This document shows, one piece after another, positions 25,080-37,200 of a DNA stretch of 64,000 nucleotides. Within the stretch, counting starts at the first letter, position 1; each line of letters begins with the position of its first letter. A model generated the notes under the pieces. The model was not told where the DNA came from and did no database searches. It saw only the letters and a program-made list of their open reading frames with translations. Made by a program: the position numbers and the translations under genes. Source of the stretch: Leucaena leucocephala (lineage: Eukaryota > Streptophyta > Magnoliopsida > Fabales > Fabaceae); assembly GCA_037074615.1 (NCBI GenBank), contig CM073551.1, forward strand, positions 20,211,750-20,275,749, read 5' to 3'.

Positions 25080-25930
25080 AACCCCATTTGATAAATTAAT
25101 TGGAGGATGGTCCTAAGAAAAATGTGAAACCCTAATAAGGTCCTTCAGGGGAAATAAGTTACAATGTGAAATGACCACTCTACCCTTAATGAAAACATTC
25201 TCTTCATGCAACTTATCTTCCCTTGCCTACAATCTAACTTTCCTTTTGTGCAACTTATCTTCTTTTGTGTTCAATCCATTTGCAAATTTTATTTTGTACA
25301 ATTCATTTTATGCAACTTATCTTCTTTTGTGTGCAATCCATTTGCAAATTATATTTTGTGCAATTCCTTTTATGCAACTTATTTTCTATTATGTGTAATC
25401 CATCTTCCTGATCCCCTTCGTGTGTAATCTACCTTCCCTTTATACAATTTATCTTTACTTCTATGTATGTAATCCATTTTCCCTATGTGCAACTTCCCCA
25501 TGTGCAAATTATGCTTTGTGCAAGTTATCTTTTCTTGTGTGCAATCTGTCTTCTCTTTTGTGTAACTTATTCCGCTATATACAAATTACGTTTTGTGCAA
25601 TCCATCTTCCCCTTATACAACTTATCTTCTCTTTGTGTAAAGACTGAACTAAATAATTTGCACTTAGCGAAGATGAATTACACAAAAGGAAAAATAAGTT
25701 ACACAAAAGAAAGATGGATTGCACAAAGGGGACTAATTTGCACACAAGAAAGATAGATTGCATATAGGAAGATAAGTTGCATATAAAGGAAGATGGATTG
25801 CAACAAGGGAAGGGAAGATAAGTTGCACAAAAAGAATGTTTTCATCAAGGGCAAAGTGGTCATTTCATATCATATTCACATTTTCCTAGGGACCATTCCC
25901 CAATTAAATTGCCAAATGGGGATTTATTCC
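25080..25930. mobile_element. Foldback-type element with long inverted arms
   Basis: The left arm begins AAACCCCATTTG, then GAAATGACCACTCTACCC and GAAAACATTCT. The right end is the inverted counterpart (AAATCCCCATTTG read on minus, then GAAATGACCACTTTGCCC). Arms are about 350 bp each. They consist of degenerate ~20-bp repeats of TTTTGTGCAACTTATCTTC and TGTGCAATCCATCTTCC types, the left arm in one sense and the right arm in the other. Long arms built of short subrepeats are the mark of foldback elements. No coding frame is credible. It lies in intron 1 of TNL unit E. Confidence 0.75.
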
Positions 25931-27539
25931 CAATTTTCTCCTCATATTTTAATATTAATAAATAATTGACAATGAAAATTAAATTTCAACTTCTACATTT
26001 CATCCCAGAATAGTCTAAAAGAATATATGTCATAATATTCTGGTTAGAAGATTGTCAAAATGTACATTTTCAACATGTTTTTCAAAATCTTAAACTTGTA
26101 TATTTTGTCTTCAACATTTATATATATATGTATGTATATATATAAATATAAAGCAAATTCAAAGTTACACAAGCATAAAAAATGAACGAAACTGAATTAA
26201 GATGAAACCACACTATGATAAAAACAAGACCAAATAATGGATCATAATTTTGGAAAGCCCGGCAATTCGGTTCAGAAAATTTGAATGTAAAACTGAATTT
26301 TTTTTGGTCAAGAATGTAAAAATGAATCAAATGAATATAATTCCTCGAAAGGAATATAAAATTTTTTCAATTCCTTTAATAATAATAGTAATAATAGTCT
26401 TCATGACATGATATTATAGTATAAATTTTATTTTTAATTATCAATAAATATATATAATTTCAATTTTATTAACTTAAAAAATTTGCAAGCATGCATGCAC
26501 AGTGGAACCAATAAATATTTTAAACATATGTATTTCTAGAAAGAAATGATATTTATTAAAAAGGATTTTAAAATTAAAAATACTAAATTGTCTCATTGTT
26601 TCTTTAATTATGGGTTAAAATATAAATCTATCTATAAAATATTTCTCCACGTGCATCAAACATCATAAAATTTTCTTGGATACAAATATATAAAAAAAAT
26701 TAAAAATCATAAATATAAGAGTTAGATAGAGATCTACTTTATCCTAAATATAATATCTCAATTTATTTTGTCTCCCAATTGCCCTCCATAGTATTCCTAT
26801 ATAATTGTTCATATTAAGAGATTTTTATCAATGATAGTTCAAATATATATATTATTAAAGAAGATATTTTAAAAAAATTAATACATAATTATTATAAATA
26901 ATTAACTTAATTAATTTTTAAGTAATTGGGGAAAAAATGTGTGAAAGCACTTTGATACCATATGTGAAACAATAAAATCAACGAAAGTATTTTGAGTTTG
27001 AACAAACATAATTAATCTTCATTTTGTTTGTTTTTTTAAATGAGAGCAGTTTTGGAATATTACCTATTTGGTTTATGAAAGCCGGCAAGACTGGCAGCTG
27101 CCTTGAGTGCCTGCTTTCACCGTATCACCCGATCCCTCTCCCTTCCGAACCTTTTCCCGTGTGCTTCCATTTCTTCACCAAATTTGCCTCTCTGATGACG
27201 AACATGAGATGGATCTACGTTATAGAATATGGGAATAACCACCTGAGCTTGACTTCTATGACACTCCATTATTGTCACCACTTCATCCAGACACCATCCT
27301 GAAGATGCATAACCCGGAGAGAAAATTACTAACGCAATCCTTGATCTTTCAATTGCTTGCGTTAATGAGATAGAGATGTCTTCTCCCCTTTGAATCCGTG
27401 GATCGTCCATGAAAGCATGGATTCCTGATTGTGTTAGAGCGTTATAAAGATTAGAAGTGAAACCATGACGAGTGTCATCGCCTCTAAAACTTAAGAACAC
27501 GTCGTAAGTCCATGAAGAACTAGAAGAAGAAGAAGCCAT

Positions 27540-28845
27540 CGCTCATTGATGGAATCAGACTGGACGCCAATAAAACGCTTCAACGGATCAGAATTCCAAA
27601 GAACGAAGGCCATGTTCATGCCAATGAGTAGCCGTGTTTCTTATACTCAATCATTAGTCAATTTGATATTTTATTATGGCCGGCCAAACTTGAGAAATTC
27701 TTAGGTGTTCTCGCTCATCATACATTGTCCAACTACTACGCACCAATTCATCTTCAATAGTTGACTTTTCTTATCTCCACAATTTTATTCTCTTTATATA
27801 AATGCATTTTGAATTTCAGATATGCTGAAAACCATGTTCTTAGTTATGACTGAGCTATATTTTAATAGTTGAAGTAACATGGTAGCCAGCCATTAAATTC
27901 GATCATTTCCATTCAAATCTGGTGGTTTGATATTGGCTCATCCAGACCATAGAGCTCTTGTCAAAGGACATGAGAAGAAATTAAGTGTGATCCAAAGAAT
28001 CTTCACAATCACAGCCAAAAACACAATCATAGGAAATATTCATGTGCTGTCAGCGAAGTATATCATAGGAGGGAATTGCATTATTGACAAGCTTCCATAA
28101 GAAAATAATATATTTAAGTGGCAATTGAATTTTCCATATCATATTCCAAAGATTTGGGTCAAAAGTTTGATGGCTATTAATGCTTTATGTAATATATTTA
28201 ACGCCATTTTTTACTGTGTAGAATCCAGATGAATTACTTGTCCATCATGACCTATCAGGGGAGTTCGACAAAACCAGAGTTGTTGAGGATATTCTCTTCA
28301 ACATCATACCTATAAAGTGCAGGCAGAGGTTTGAATTCCAAACAATATAAATACTCGTCAAATTTCCAATGCAGCTGTCAGCCAATTAATTTTTATTATT
28401 TTATTATTTTTTTAGAGCAATAATGGGACTTTCGTTCGCCTCTTTCTTTCCCGGCTTCCCGCCCTCCCAAATTTTCTCTCTCCCGCCACTCTCTTCTGAC
28501 AGCAATTAATTTCTCAACTCTCTCTCTCTCTCAGCAATTAATTACTAGCATGAAACATAAGAAGCCTGTAAATTCACAAGTAGTCAAAAGTGATCAATAG
28601 ATTCATCATTCATGTTAGCGTCCGGTCTATTCTATAATCGTAAAGGGTCTATATAGCATGCTTATTTCTACTTCTTATTAGATTACTAAATTTTTTTGCT
28701 CCTGAGCTAAAATGTTCAACGTTGTACTTTTGAAGAAGCTATTCTTTTTCATTTTTCTCTTTTTTTTTATTTGAATTATTATTAGTTGTGGATTCTCCAT
28801 TTCATTCAATATATTTGAATCGCAGCCCATCATTAATAGGTTGTA
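27540..28845. other. Spacer between TNL unit E and ATG10
   Basis: Holds the promoter side of unit E (27540-27780), a LINE relic (about 27890-28300) and a pyrimidine-rich stretch at 28440-28550 with CT repeats that looks like the 5' UTR/promoter of the ATG10-like gene. A possible 5' UTR acceptor (CGCAG) ends at 28825. Confidence 0.6.
27890..28300 (-). pseudogene. LINE reverse transcriptase C-terminal relic (zf-RVT)
   Basis: Minus-strand translation gives the SGFYTVKNG block, then LWNMIWKIQLPLKY..FLWKLVNNAIPS and a degraded C-x-C region ending SMVW. This is the zinc-binding domain after reverse transcriptase in plant L1-type elements (usual form: SGxYTVKSGY ... W..IWKL..PPK...FLWK). It has several stops and shifts, and neither element end was found. 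Confidence 0.7.
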
Positions 28846-30870
28846 ATGGACTTAAATGAAGCTGAGGGAACCATGTTCCCTTGGGATGAGACTCTCACTT
28901 TAAGGGTTTGTTTGGCTCAACGGGGAGAAATTTTAATAGAGAGAAAATAAGGGGAGGGAAAAAGAGGGATTTTATTATTACCTTGTTTGGATTAACATTA
29001 AGGGAGAGGAGAGGAGGGATTTTCATATTACCTTATTTGGTTCAAGAAGGGAGAGGAAGGAAAATATTTTTATATAGACAAATTTACTTTATATTATTTT
29101 ATATAATATTTTAATAAAATATAATATAGGGGTAATATTAGGATATTAAAAAAATTATGGGTATATTAATATTATAAAATAATAATATATCACTTCCCCT
29201 CCAAATTCCCTCAATTTTCCAATTTTGGAGGGGAAGTAAAGTTGGAGGTGGAGGGAAAATTTTTCCCCTCCAATGAGCCAAACAAGGGGAGGGAAGCAAA
29301 ATTCCTCCCCACCTCCTACCTTCCCCCCAAATACCCCATAATTTTGTTCTTGCTGCTCATATGTTCTCTGACAAGTGGAGAAGGTTCAATACTTCAGTCC
29401 CTCCATGGCTGTGGATTCCATGTCCAAAACATCGTTTGGTTTCTTCTCATGAGGTTGGCCTCTTCAATAGTTTTTCATATCTGCAACCTCATGTCTCCAT
29501 GCTTCGTAACTACTCAGGGTTTTATCTCTTTATATTTGTCTCTCAATCTCAGGTGGAAGGATATTTGTCACTGGAAAACATATGCCTTTTAAAATCAAGT
29601 CCGGCATGTTGTTTTTTCTTTTAGATTTATTTTATAGAAAACATTTATTTTTGTTGAGAAAGGAAGGCAAAAATCAGGATTGTAAGTTTCATGTGCAGGA
29701 AAAGCAGAATGCAGGAAGTCTAATATGGAAAGAAGAAAGCAATATGTTGGAGAATAAAGAACCATTTGATTGTTCCACATTAGTACGTATGGCCTAATTG
29801 GCATTCTTTATGTAGCCTACTAATTTGCATGCTACATTAATTTGGTTACTATTATTGTTGTTGGCAAGTTTTATAATCTTCGTTGTAATTGTTCTATTTG
29901 TTTTTGCAGGGTCCAGAGAGTGATCATCACGAAATAAACCACTATGATTTTCATGTGGTTTACAGTGCTTCATACAAGGTTCCCGTGTTGTATTTCCGTG
30001 CTTACCGTAGTGGTATGTCCGCCATGCTATCTTCTTCTAAAGCATGTTTTTTTTTATATATATGATATTCACAATTTGTGATACCGTTTGATATATGGAT
30101 TGCATAGATGGACGACCTTTGTTGTCAAGTGAAATTGAAAAGGTCCTTCCTGACCTCTCTGTGAAGTTGCTATCTGAATCAAAGTGGACGTTCATAACTC
30201 AAGAGGTAAATGTAAATAGCATGTATGCGTCTCCTCGTTTTTTTAATTGTTTTCATTTCTATTAAGATATGCCTTGAAATGGGGGATTTGTATAGCATTG
30301 CAAGATTGCCATATGGTTCTAGTTTTTATCAAGATCAATCTCCCTTAGATTTCAATTCAATTTCTGTCATGCCAACATGACAAGTGATATTGGATCATCT
30401 CTGTTATCATAGATTCATAAGCTATTCAGCCTCTTCTCTACTAAAGGAAATCGGTTCAGTTTAGGGTGTCTAGTAATTTCAATGGAGCAGGGACATGGTG
30501 ATCCAATAAAATCTGAAGTGTCTAGGTATAAGTTGGTTGTGTTGTCTCTTCAGATAGGTGCAAGTTAGCAAGACATTTCTAGTTTAGCTCAACACAAATG
30601 TTATCATTGGATAATAATTTATCTTAACACTTAATTGCATGTTTTGCTCATGAACCCTGAAATATACTCTTAATAGTATTCATGTTGTAGGAGCATCCAT
30701 GTTTGAACAGGCCATGGTACAAATTACATCCATGTGGAACAAGTGAGTGGATAAAGCTACTTTTTTCTAGTGATAAGTCTTTGACTACAAATGGTTCCAT
30801 GATTGAACATTATCTGGTTTCATGGTTCTCCGTCATTGGACAAGTGTTTGGTCTTAAAATTCCTTTGTAG
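28846..30870 (+). CDS. ATG10: Autophagy E2-like conjugating enzyme ATG10
   Basis: ATG10 is the E2-like enzyme that joins ATG12 to ATG5 in autophagy (family knowledge). Exons: 28846-28903 interrupted by a MITE and resuming 29339-29453 (PPWLWIPCPKHRLVSSHE), 29553-about 29610 (VEGYLSLENICLL), about 29699-29782, 29910-30012 (HYDFHVVYSASYKVPVLYFR), 30108-30205 and 30691-30870 (the HPC loop of LHPCGTSEW, with the catalytic Cys, to the stop). From 29910 on, all borders are GT-AG and in phase. The exon 2/3 border is unresolved. Because the MITE breaks exon 1, translation may start at ATG 29361, or an intron may remove the MITE; the locus may also be damaged. Confidence 0.85.
28904..29338. mobile_element. 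PIF/Harbinger-like MITE inside ATG10 exon 1
   Basis: 435 bp, with ends GGGTTTGTTTGG and (inverted) TGGGGTATTTGG, flanked by TAA at 28901-28903 and 29339-29341, the usual 3-bp Harbinger duplication. An inner inverted pair, GTTTGGCTCAA and GAGCCAAACAAG, is also present. No coding capacity. It separates WDETLTL from NFVLAAHMFSDKW of the ATG10 N-terminus. Confidence 0.65.
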
Positions 30871-31261
30871 ATGCTGAACTTTGGGTGTTAACTGCTCTTA
30901 CTGATGAAATTGAGTGGCTGAAAAGCAATGCTAACGAGATAAACAAGCCTTGTGGTGCTGGTGCTGGATGCCCTGTACATATAGTCTAAGGCAGATGGGA
31001 AAGATTGGGGAAAATGGGGGATTTAGTTTATTTTAATGATGATTTATTCTTGTATAGTATTTAGATTTAAATAATTAGATAAGGCTTATAATTTTATTGT
31101 TTGCTTCATTTGTCAAAGAAAAACTGGGGAAAGAAGAAAAGGCTGCAGCTTGTGATTATTTACTGATTGTAAAAAATAAAGAGTACAATTTACAAACTTG
31201 TGCAATACACAATAGAAGTTAAAAAGAAAAAAAGTAAAAAGGGCTGAAAATATCTCTGTAG
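30871..31261. other. 3' regions of two convergent genes
   Basis: No gene is seen. ATG10-like (+) and the DUF707 gene (-) converge here and share about 390 bp of AT-rich 3' flank. Confidence 0.8.
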
Positions 31262-34200
31262 TTAGTTCTGTTGTGTTGGTGCTTGAAAAGGGTCAGTCCA
31301 GCAAGAGTCTTCCATGACTGCCTTTTTCCATCTATTCTTGAACATCTCAAGTTCATCATACGATTGCTTTCTCACCTGCCAAATTAATCAAATGAACCAG
31401 TGCATAATACATGGATCAGTGAGCTCTCAGTTTTAGAATCATTAATAAGTTCAAAGTAATTGCCTACCCTTCCTAATGCCTACTCCCTCTGAACTCTGAT
31501 CATGGATGATTCTTATTATAAGTCACTTAATGAGGTATTAATCAAGTTTTTCCAACATCACTCCTATTTAAAGTCATTATCTATAAGAGAAAATTTAATA
31601 AAATTCTGAAAATTTTACTTTTAAATATGGGTAAAATCATAAATTTATTCCATTTTTAGATAAAGTTAATTACTTAACCACATTTGTTTGGTTCTAGTGA
31701 AGTGGTTAGAGGTAGCTTATAATATGAATGGGTGGGAGTATATGTTCATAATTCAAGATGCAATAAATGCTTTAACAGATGTATGCTCATAGGATATTTT
31801 ATTTGAATGACAAAACATGTAAACAGGTTTGGCAACAAAAACCCTGAAAGATCAAATTTGATAATTAATTGGCCAAAGAATAGAATTGAAAGCTTACCTC
31901 TGATCTTGCATCAGTTTGATTAGATGGCGTTTTCTCCTACAAACCCACAGGAAATGAGCTACAGTTTGAACAAGCAAAGAATTCAATAAAGAGAACTTGC
32001 GCTTTTGTTTATTACCATTTCCTTATTCAACACTGTTGTATTTTGATCTTCTTGACTATCTGTTGTAGCAGATATCTGCAATAATTAAACCAACTGTTAA
32101 ATTATATTAAGCAGTATAACGGTAGAAACATGGGAGAGAAAGTTGTGAAGAAAAGATAATATCAATTTGGTCAGTCCTTAAGATCCCTAACAGGAATGAA
32201 CTGAACAAGATACTTGGATGGTCAAGTTTCTATCCTTGTCTGCTGTGGAGCCCCCAAGTGTAGGTATACCATAGTGAAGTAGATATTCAGAATCAACTAT
32301 ACCAATGTTTTTAGTCCTATCACCCTGCCAAAGGAATATTGCTTTACCAATAAGAGAAAGTAAATAGGAATACATAAAAGAAACTGATCTGGCTACATGA
32401 GAAATTACCTGTGCACAATAACCTAGCTGAAAGTCCAAGCCCCATGCATGAACTAAATCATTCTGTCAAAAAACATTGTGAAAATTTATTACTGATCATA
32501 TGTTGATGTTTAAATTGGAATTAATCTCAAGATAAGGAACTTATTCATTTTCTTAGTGTTAAAATCATGAGTGAGAAAATTTCTAAGGAACTCTCAGTTT
32601 TAAATGTTTGGTTGAGTTATGATTTTGGATGACAAACCTGAATCATATTCCATACACAGCGCCAAGATGCCTTTGAGAACACAGGAGCCATCATCTCTAC
32701 AAACCTGGAATTCATATAATTTCAATCTTATTTCGTAAAAAGTACAAAACCAATGAGCCGTATCATCTCAATTGAGTTCCAGTTTCTTCAGTACAAAACC
32801 AGTGGTTTTGTCTTGTAAAGGAGAATGAAATTTTGTGGCAATATGCAGCTTTATACAGCCACTTGAAATATCTGTTTAGAGAAGAATTTATATTCTTTCC
32901 TAATAAAAACATTGTTCTGAAACAACAAATGCACAAACATATGAATGCAGAATTTTTACCCTGTGCATGGGGGAGCTGTGCTGTTTTCATCACATTTCCT
33001 TCCACCTCTTAGAGTCTTGTGGATTTTCCTGTCAATACAACTAAATGTCAATTAAAAGAATAGATTCCGATGCAGAGATTTGAATGCAATAAGGCCTTGA
33101 TGGTAATAGAATTATTCTTGAACTTGCATAACTGGACTCTATGACAAAGTAATCTCCCAATTCTTTAAACTAAAACTAAATTTCACAAGTTATGGTAGCT
33201 TTGTCATATGTCTACGTTCTAAGTCCAATTATGAGTTATCATGGTAGAAGTGTTAGGCATTACTCCTCTATCGTACTTACAAGTCACTTCCAACATGTTT
33301 TACTAAAATTAAAGAAAACTTTAAAACTCAATCTAAGAATTTAGTGAGTTTCCAACTTTGCCTCTATTAAATATAGATATTATGCCCCTGTTTTAATAGA
33401 GTATAAATGAGGAAACTTATAAGAAAAAGTCATTGACATGCCTCATAATTAGGACTAAAAAATTACCCTCTCTGCCTTGTGAATAGGACAAGAGCAGTAT
33501 AATGAAACTATTTGAGAGCATTGACTCAATGAGAAGATTGAAATGTTCTTGACACTGATTCATTCTTACATTACTGTGTTTTCCATATAAAGATGTGGTA
33601 ATGGAAAAGACCTGTGAACATTTAGCTTGCTGTCCCTTGCTGTGAGATCATGGTGCACCTCTGAGACATATGGATCCAGTGCTGGCTGTGATATCTCAAG
33701 CCCTTCTTCTTTCACTATGGATAAATATCTGCATCCACAGATTATTATGCCAAAACATTACATACAAATATATATATATAAGAAAAATAAAAAACAACTG
33801 CAAACACACCTACTTTTGGACATCAAAGTGTTCAACTCCGAGGTCTTCATCCCACAAGAAGATGTATGAATACTCAAATATGATATCTGGGTGTAAGAAT
33901 CGCTTGGCGAACCACCTATCTCATTTCAGCCAAAAGTATAAACATCAACTTATTATTCTGAAGTTGTTTCTTTTTTATGAAATTTGATTAATTTATAAAA
34001 GAAAAGAGAAGCAATTAATAAGTTCACCATTTAGTTTGATTGACAGCAGAAACATGAATGGCATGATCCCACCAGTCCAGATCCCTCCATTGATCAATAA
34101 TCCCATCATAGTGGAAAAGCATCACCACAAAGTTCTTGCTTGTTATAAACTGATCATAATGAAAAATGTAAGAAATTTTTAGTGCCAAAGAAGGGGGGGA

Positions 34201-37200
34201 AACCATCAAAAGTATGACAAACTGAATTTTCTCACCTTCTTTACGATATTATTAACGTTTTCTTTCTGCTTTATACCAACTGCCATGGCCAGTAAATTTG
34301 TCACTGACTTTGAACTCTGAAAGCATCCAGCAGTTGTTTAAAAAAAACTCCAAATAATTCAAAAATATATCCTTATAGAGATAGGATGGGAAATTTGCTG
34401 AAAAATCCCCCATTGCAATATTTATTTATTGTCCAAAAATATTTAAAATTTATTTAAGAACTTAAATGCAACATATCTTCAATAAATGTAATTCTTCTTT
34501 AATTACGTACAAACTATATACAAAATGAAAAATATTTTCACACACACACACATATATATATATGTTACATACAACTAAAAAAGAGCACTTGTTTAATTAC
34601 ATAGGTCTTTAGTTACTTTTGAATAATAAATTTTTTAAAAGTGGATTTTTCAGTAATTATCTAAAAAAGAATAAATTATCAATAAATATTATTAATTTTG
34701 GAAAATGACATACCTTCCTATTACGGGGACCCCACAATGGTCGCATTTCCAAGTCAGAAGTGATGGCAGCTATTCCTGTTGGTAGTGTCTCTGCTCCATA
34801 GGGTCTGCAATTACCCTGAAAATCCACACAAAACATAATATTAATTATTTTCTATTAATTAAATCAATCCAAACTTATCTGATGAAAATACATCAATTTG
34901 ATCTTTTTCTTTCACATTAACAAACACTGTTTATTAACCTTACCTTACACACTGCAGATTTTGTACCCACAAATAGCCATTTTGGGAACCTCTGCATAAA
35001 AACAAAATGCAACTTTTTTTATATGTTTTGTTTATATGTAACATGCTCCATATATAGCATGATGATGTGAAGAATCACAGAATATGAAAGGAGCGACCAT
35101 TTGGGGTACCTCTTTATAATCTGTGACGACAAACGCACTTCCAATCAAGAAAGCTGCAGAAATCAAGAATATTGTGGAGATTAAATTGCGACGAAACGAT
35201 CTTTTCCTTTTAGGTTCCACCCCAAGGGATACCTGAAAAGTGACAAATGAATATTTATAGTTATCAATTTTAATAGATTTATATATTATAACTTGTAATT
35301 AAATCAATTCATTCCTCTTTACCCATGTCTCTTGTACTCACAAAGGAGATCCACTCATCTTTTGTTTTTGGGATCCCCTACCCTAGGAAGCTTAGTCATA
35401 TAAATGCTATCTTTTCTCATGTTTCTGAATCTGTCTACCTATTTACAGTATCCTTTTTGGATCTGCAGAAAAGGATTTTACAATGTTGTCTGCATTATGC
35501 TTTTGCCCAAGTTCTTGATGCTCGAAAACTCCCATGTTTTTCTGGGGACAATTTCAATAGTCGTTGAACATCTATTTCTCCTTCAAATTATATGATTTGA
35601 TCAAATGATCCTTGGTTATTATTACAAGGTTTCCTTATTTCCTTATTGCACTAACTCCTTCACGTTCCTTGTGATCTTCCTGTTGAAAGCCCACATCACC
35701 TAAAAGGTTTGCGACTACAAGTTCTCCTTCCGGTTCATATGACTCGAACCGTCGAATTGGTCATGTAAAGCAAGCATTCTTGCTTCAAAATTACTCTGTT
35801 TTCCACTATGAAAAAGCTAGACTCACATATTGAAACTAGCTTAAAAGATAGAGAATCCAACTCAAAATCTTAGTGCGAGAGCGAGACCAAGCAAGATGGA
35901 GCTATTTTTTTTTTTTAACTTTTTTTAATCTCAGACGATGCTCAAGTTACTTCGAGCTTCGTAAAAATCAAAGGCTTTTTTGCTTATTGTTAGGTATCTA
36001 TTCGTCATTTCCATAACATCATTAAGATTATTATCAGCTTTTCTAAGACTACATGGTTTAAGCTTTTGCTTTATGAAGATGAAATAAGAGCATGGAATTC
36101 AAAGAAATTCGTTGATCCATTTGATTCTCACTTCCAAAGACAGGACGAGAAGATCATGATGACCCACAGAAAACGGAAACTAGAAGAAACAAAACCAAAA
36201 GATCAGAAGTGGAAGTAGAAAAAGAAACATATAGACACACAAAATGTAATGACTTTCAATTCTCTACTTCAAGCGACGCCGCAGAAATCGTGTGCATGCT
36301 CGTCCAGGTTTACGACGACTTTCCTCCGGTGACATTCTGCTGGGCGTAGTCCTTGATATCACGCGCTTTATTCATGAGCTTGTGACGCGCCGTTTGCAGC
36401 TGGTCGCTGCCGGCGGGATGCTGGCCAGTGACGTACCTATAGATCCATGTTATCGCAGTGATGGCCGCCACACCAAACCCACCGGAGGCTGTGAAGCCCA
36501 ACCCCATGAGCATAAACGCAATCAAAGAAGGCACGAGCACCGGACTGAATAACACGAACAACGGGGTGACAATGGTCAAGCCGATGACAGTACCGGCGAG
36601 GATCAGCGCAGAGAGGATCAAAAGGGATCCACCCGCGGTGACAGCAGTGGCGACCTTGGCAGCCTGCTGGGGCCCAGAATCGGTGGTATAGTGCCTCTGC
36701 ATGCCGTAGTAAGGGGAATCATGAAGGCGGATTTCGGTCATTATTGAAACTGAGACGATATGATGGATTGGGAGTAGGAGTGGCGAGTGAGAGAAGGAAG
36801 TGGTGGAAAGAGTTTATATAAAGAAGAAGAAGAGGGTGCGGTGGCAGAAGGCGGAGACGGTGGAGTGGCACGTGGTGAGGAGGTTGTCATGCAGGGGCTG
36901 CATGAACACGTTTAGCTTCTTTTTGCGACACGTTTTCTGCTTACTTGTTCCCATTTTGGAAGACACACAATGTAGAAACCAGAGCCATTGTGAAGAGATT
37001 CGATCAAATAAAAAATATATATAATTTCAAAACATATTCATATGATAGTAGTGGCACAAAATGTGGGCAAAGGACCTCATCAAGAGGTTAATGTTAAATC
37101 ACAACTTCATCATAATTTAGAAGTTATTAAATTCAGTACTATTTATTTTCTTCTATTATAATATTAAAAATATGTAAAAAATAGACTAATAATATATTTT

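Larger units (their letters stand above)
17495..27539 (-). pseudogene. TNL unit E: near-complete TNL with one nonsense codon
   Basis: Exons: 27539-27064 (TIR), 24924-23820 (NB-ARC), 23593-23321, 23243-22407 (LRR) and 17953-17495 (C-JID-like); they total 3150 nt, an exact multiple of three. NB-ARC has GMGGIGKTT, VVLDDVD, YCGGLPLALEVLGS, FLDICCFF and LEMHDLLRDMG. The only coding lesion seen is TGA at 27117-27119 in the TIR exon, where unit C has Trp; downstream the TIR frame continues to its donor. Intron 1 (about 2.1 kb) holds a foldback element and, near 26960, an isolated primer-binding-site-like TGGTATCAAAG (minus strand) of a lost LTR element. Intron 4 (about 4.4 kb) holds the Copia element. 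It could be a very recent pseudogene, or the stop could be polymorphic. Confidence 0.88.

Noticed and set aside
25171..25763. Several Cys/Leu/Phe-rich ORFs of 60-97 codons
   Set aside because: They are translations of the subrepeats in the arms of the foldback element.
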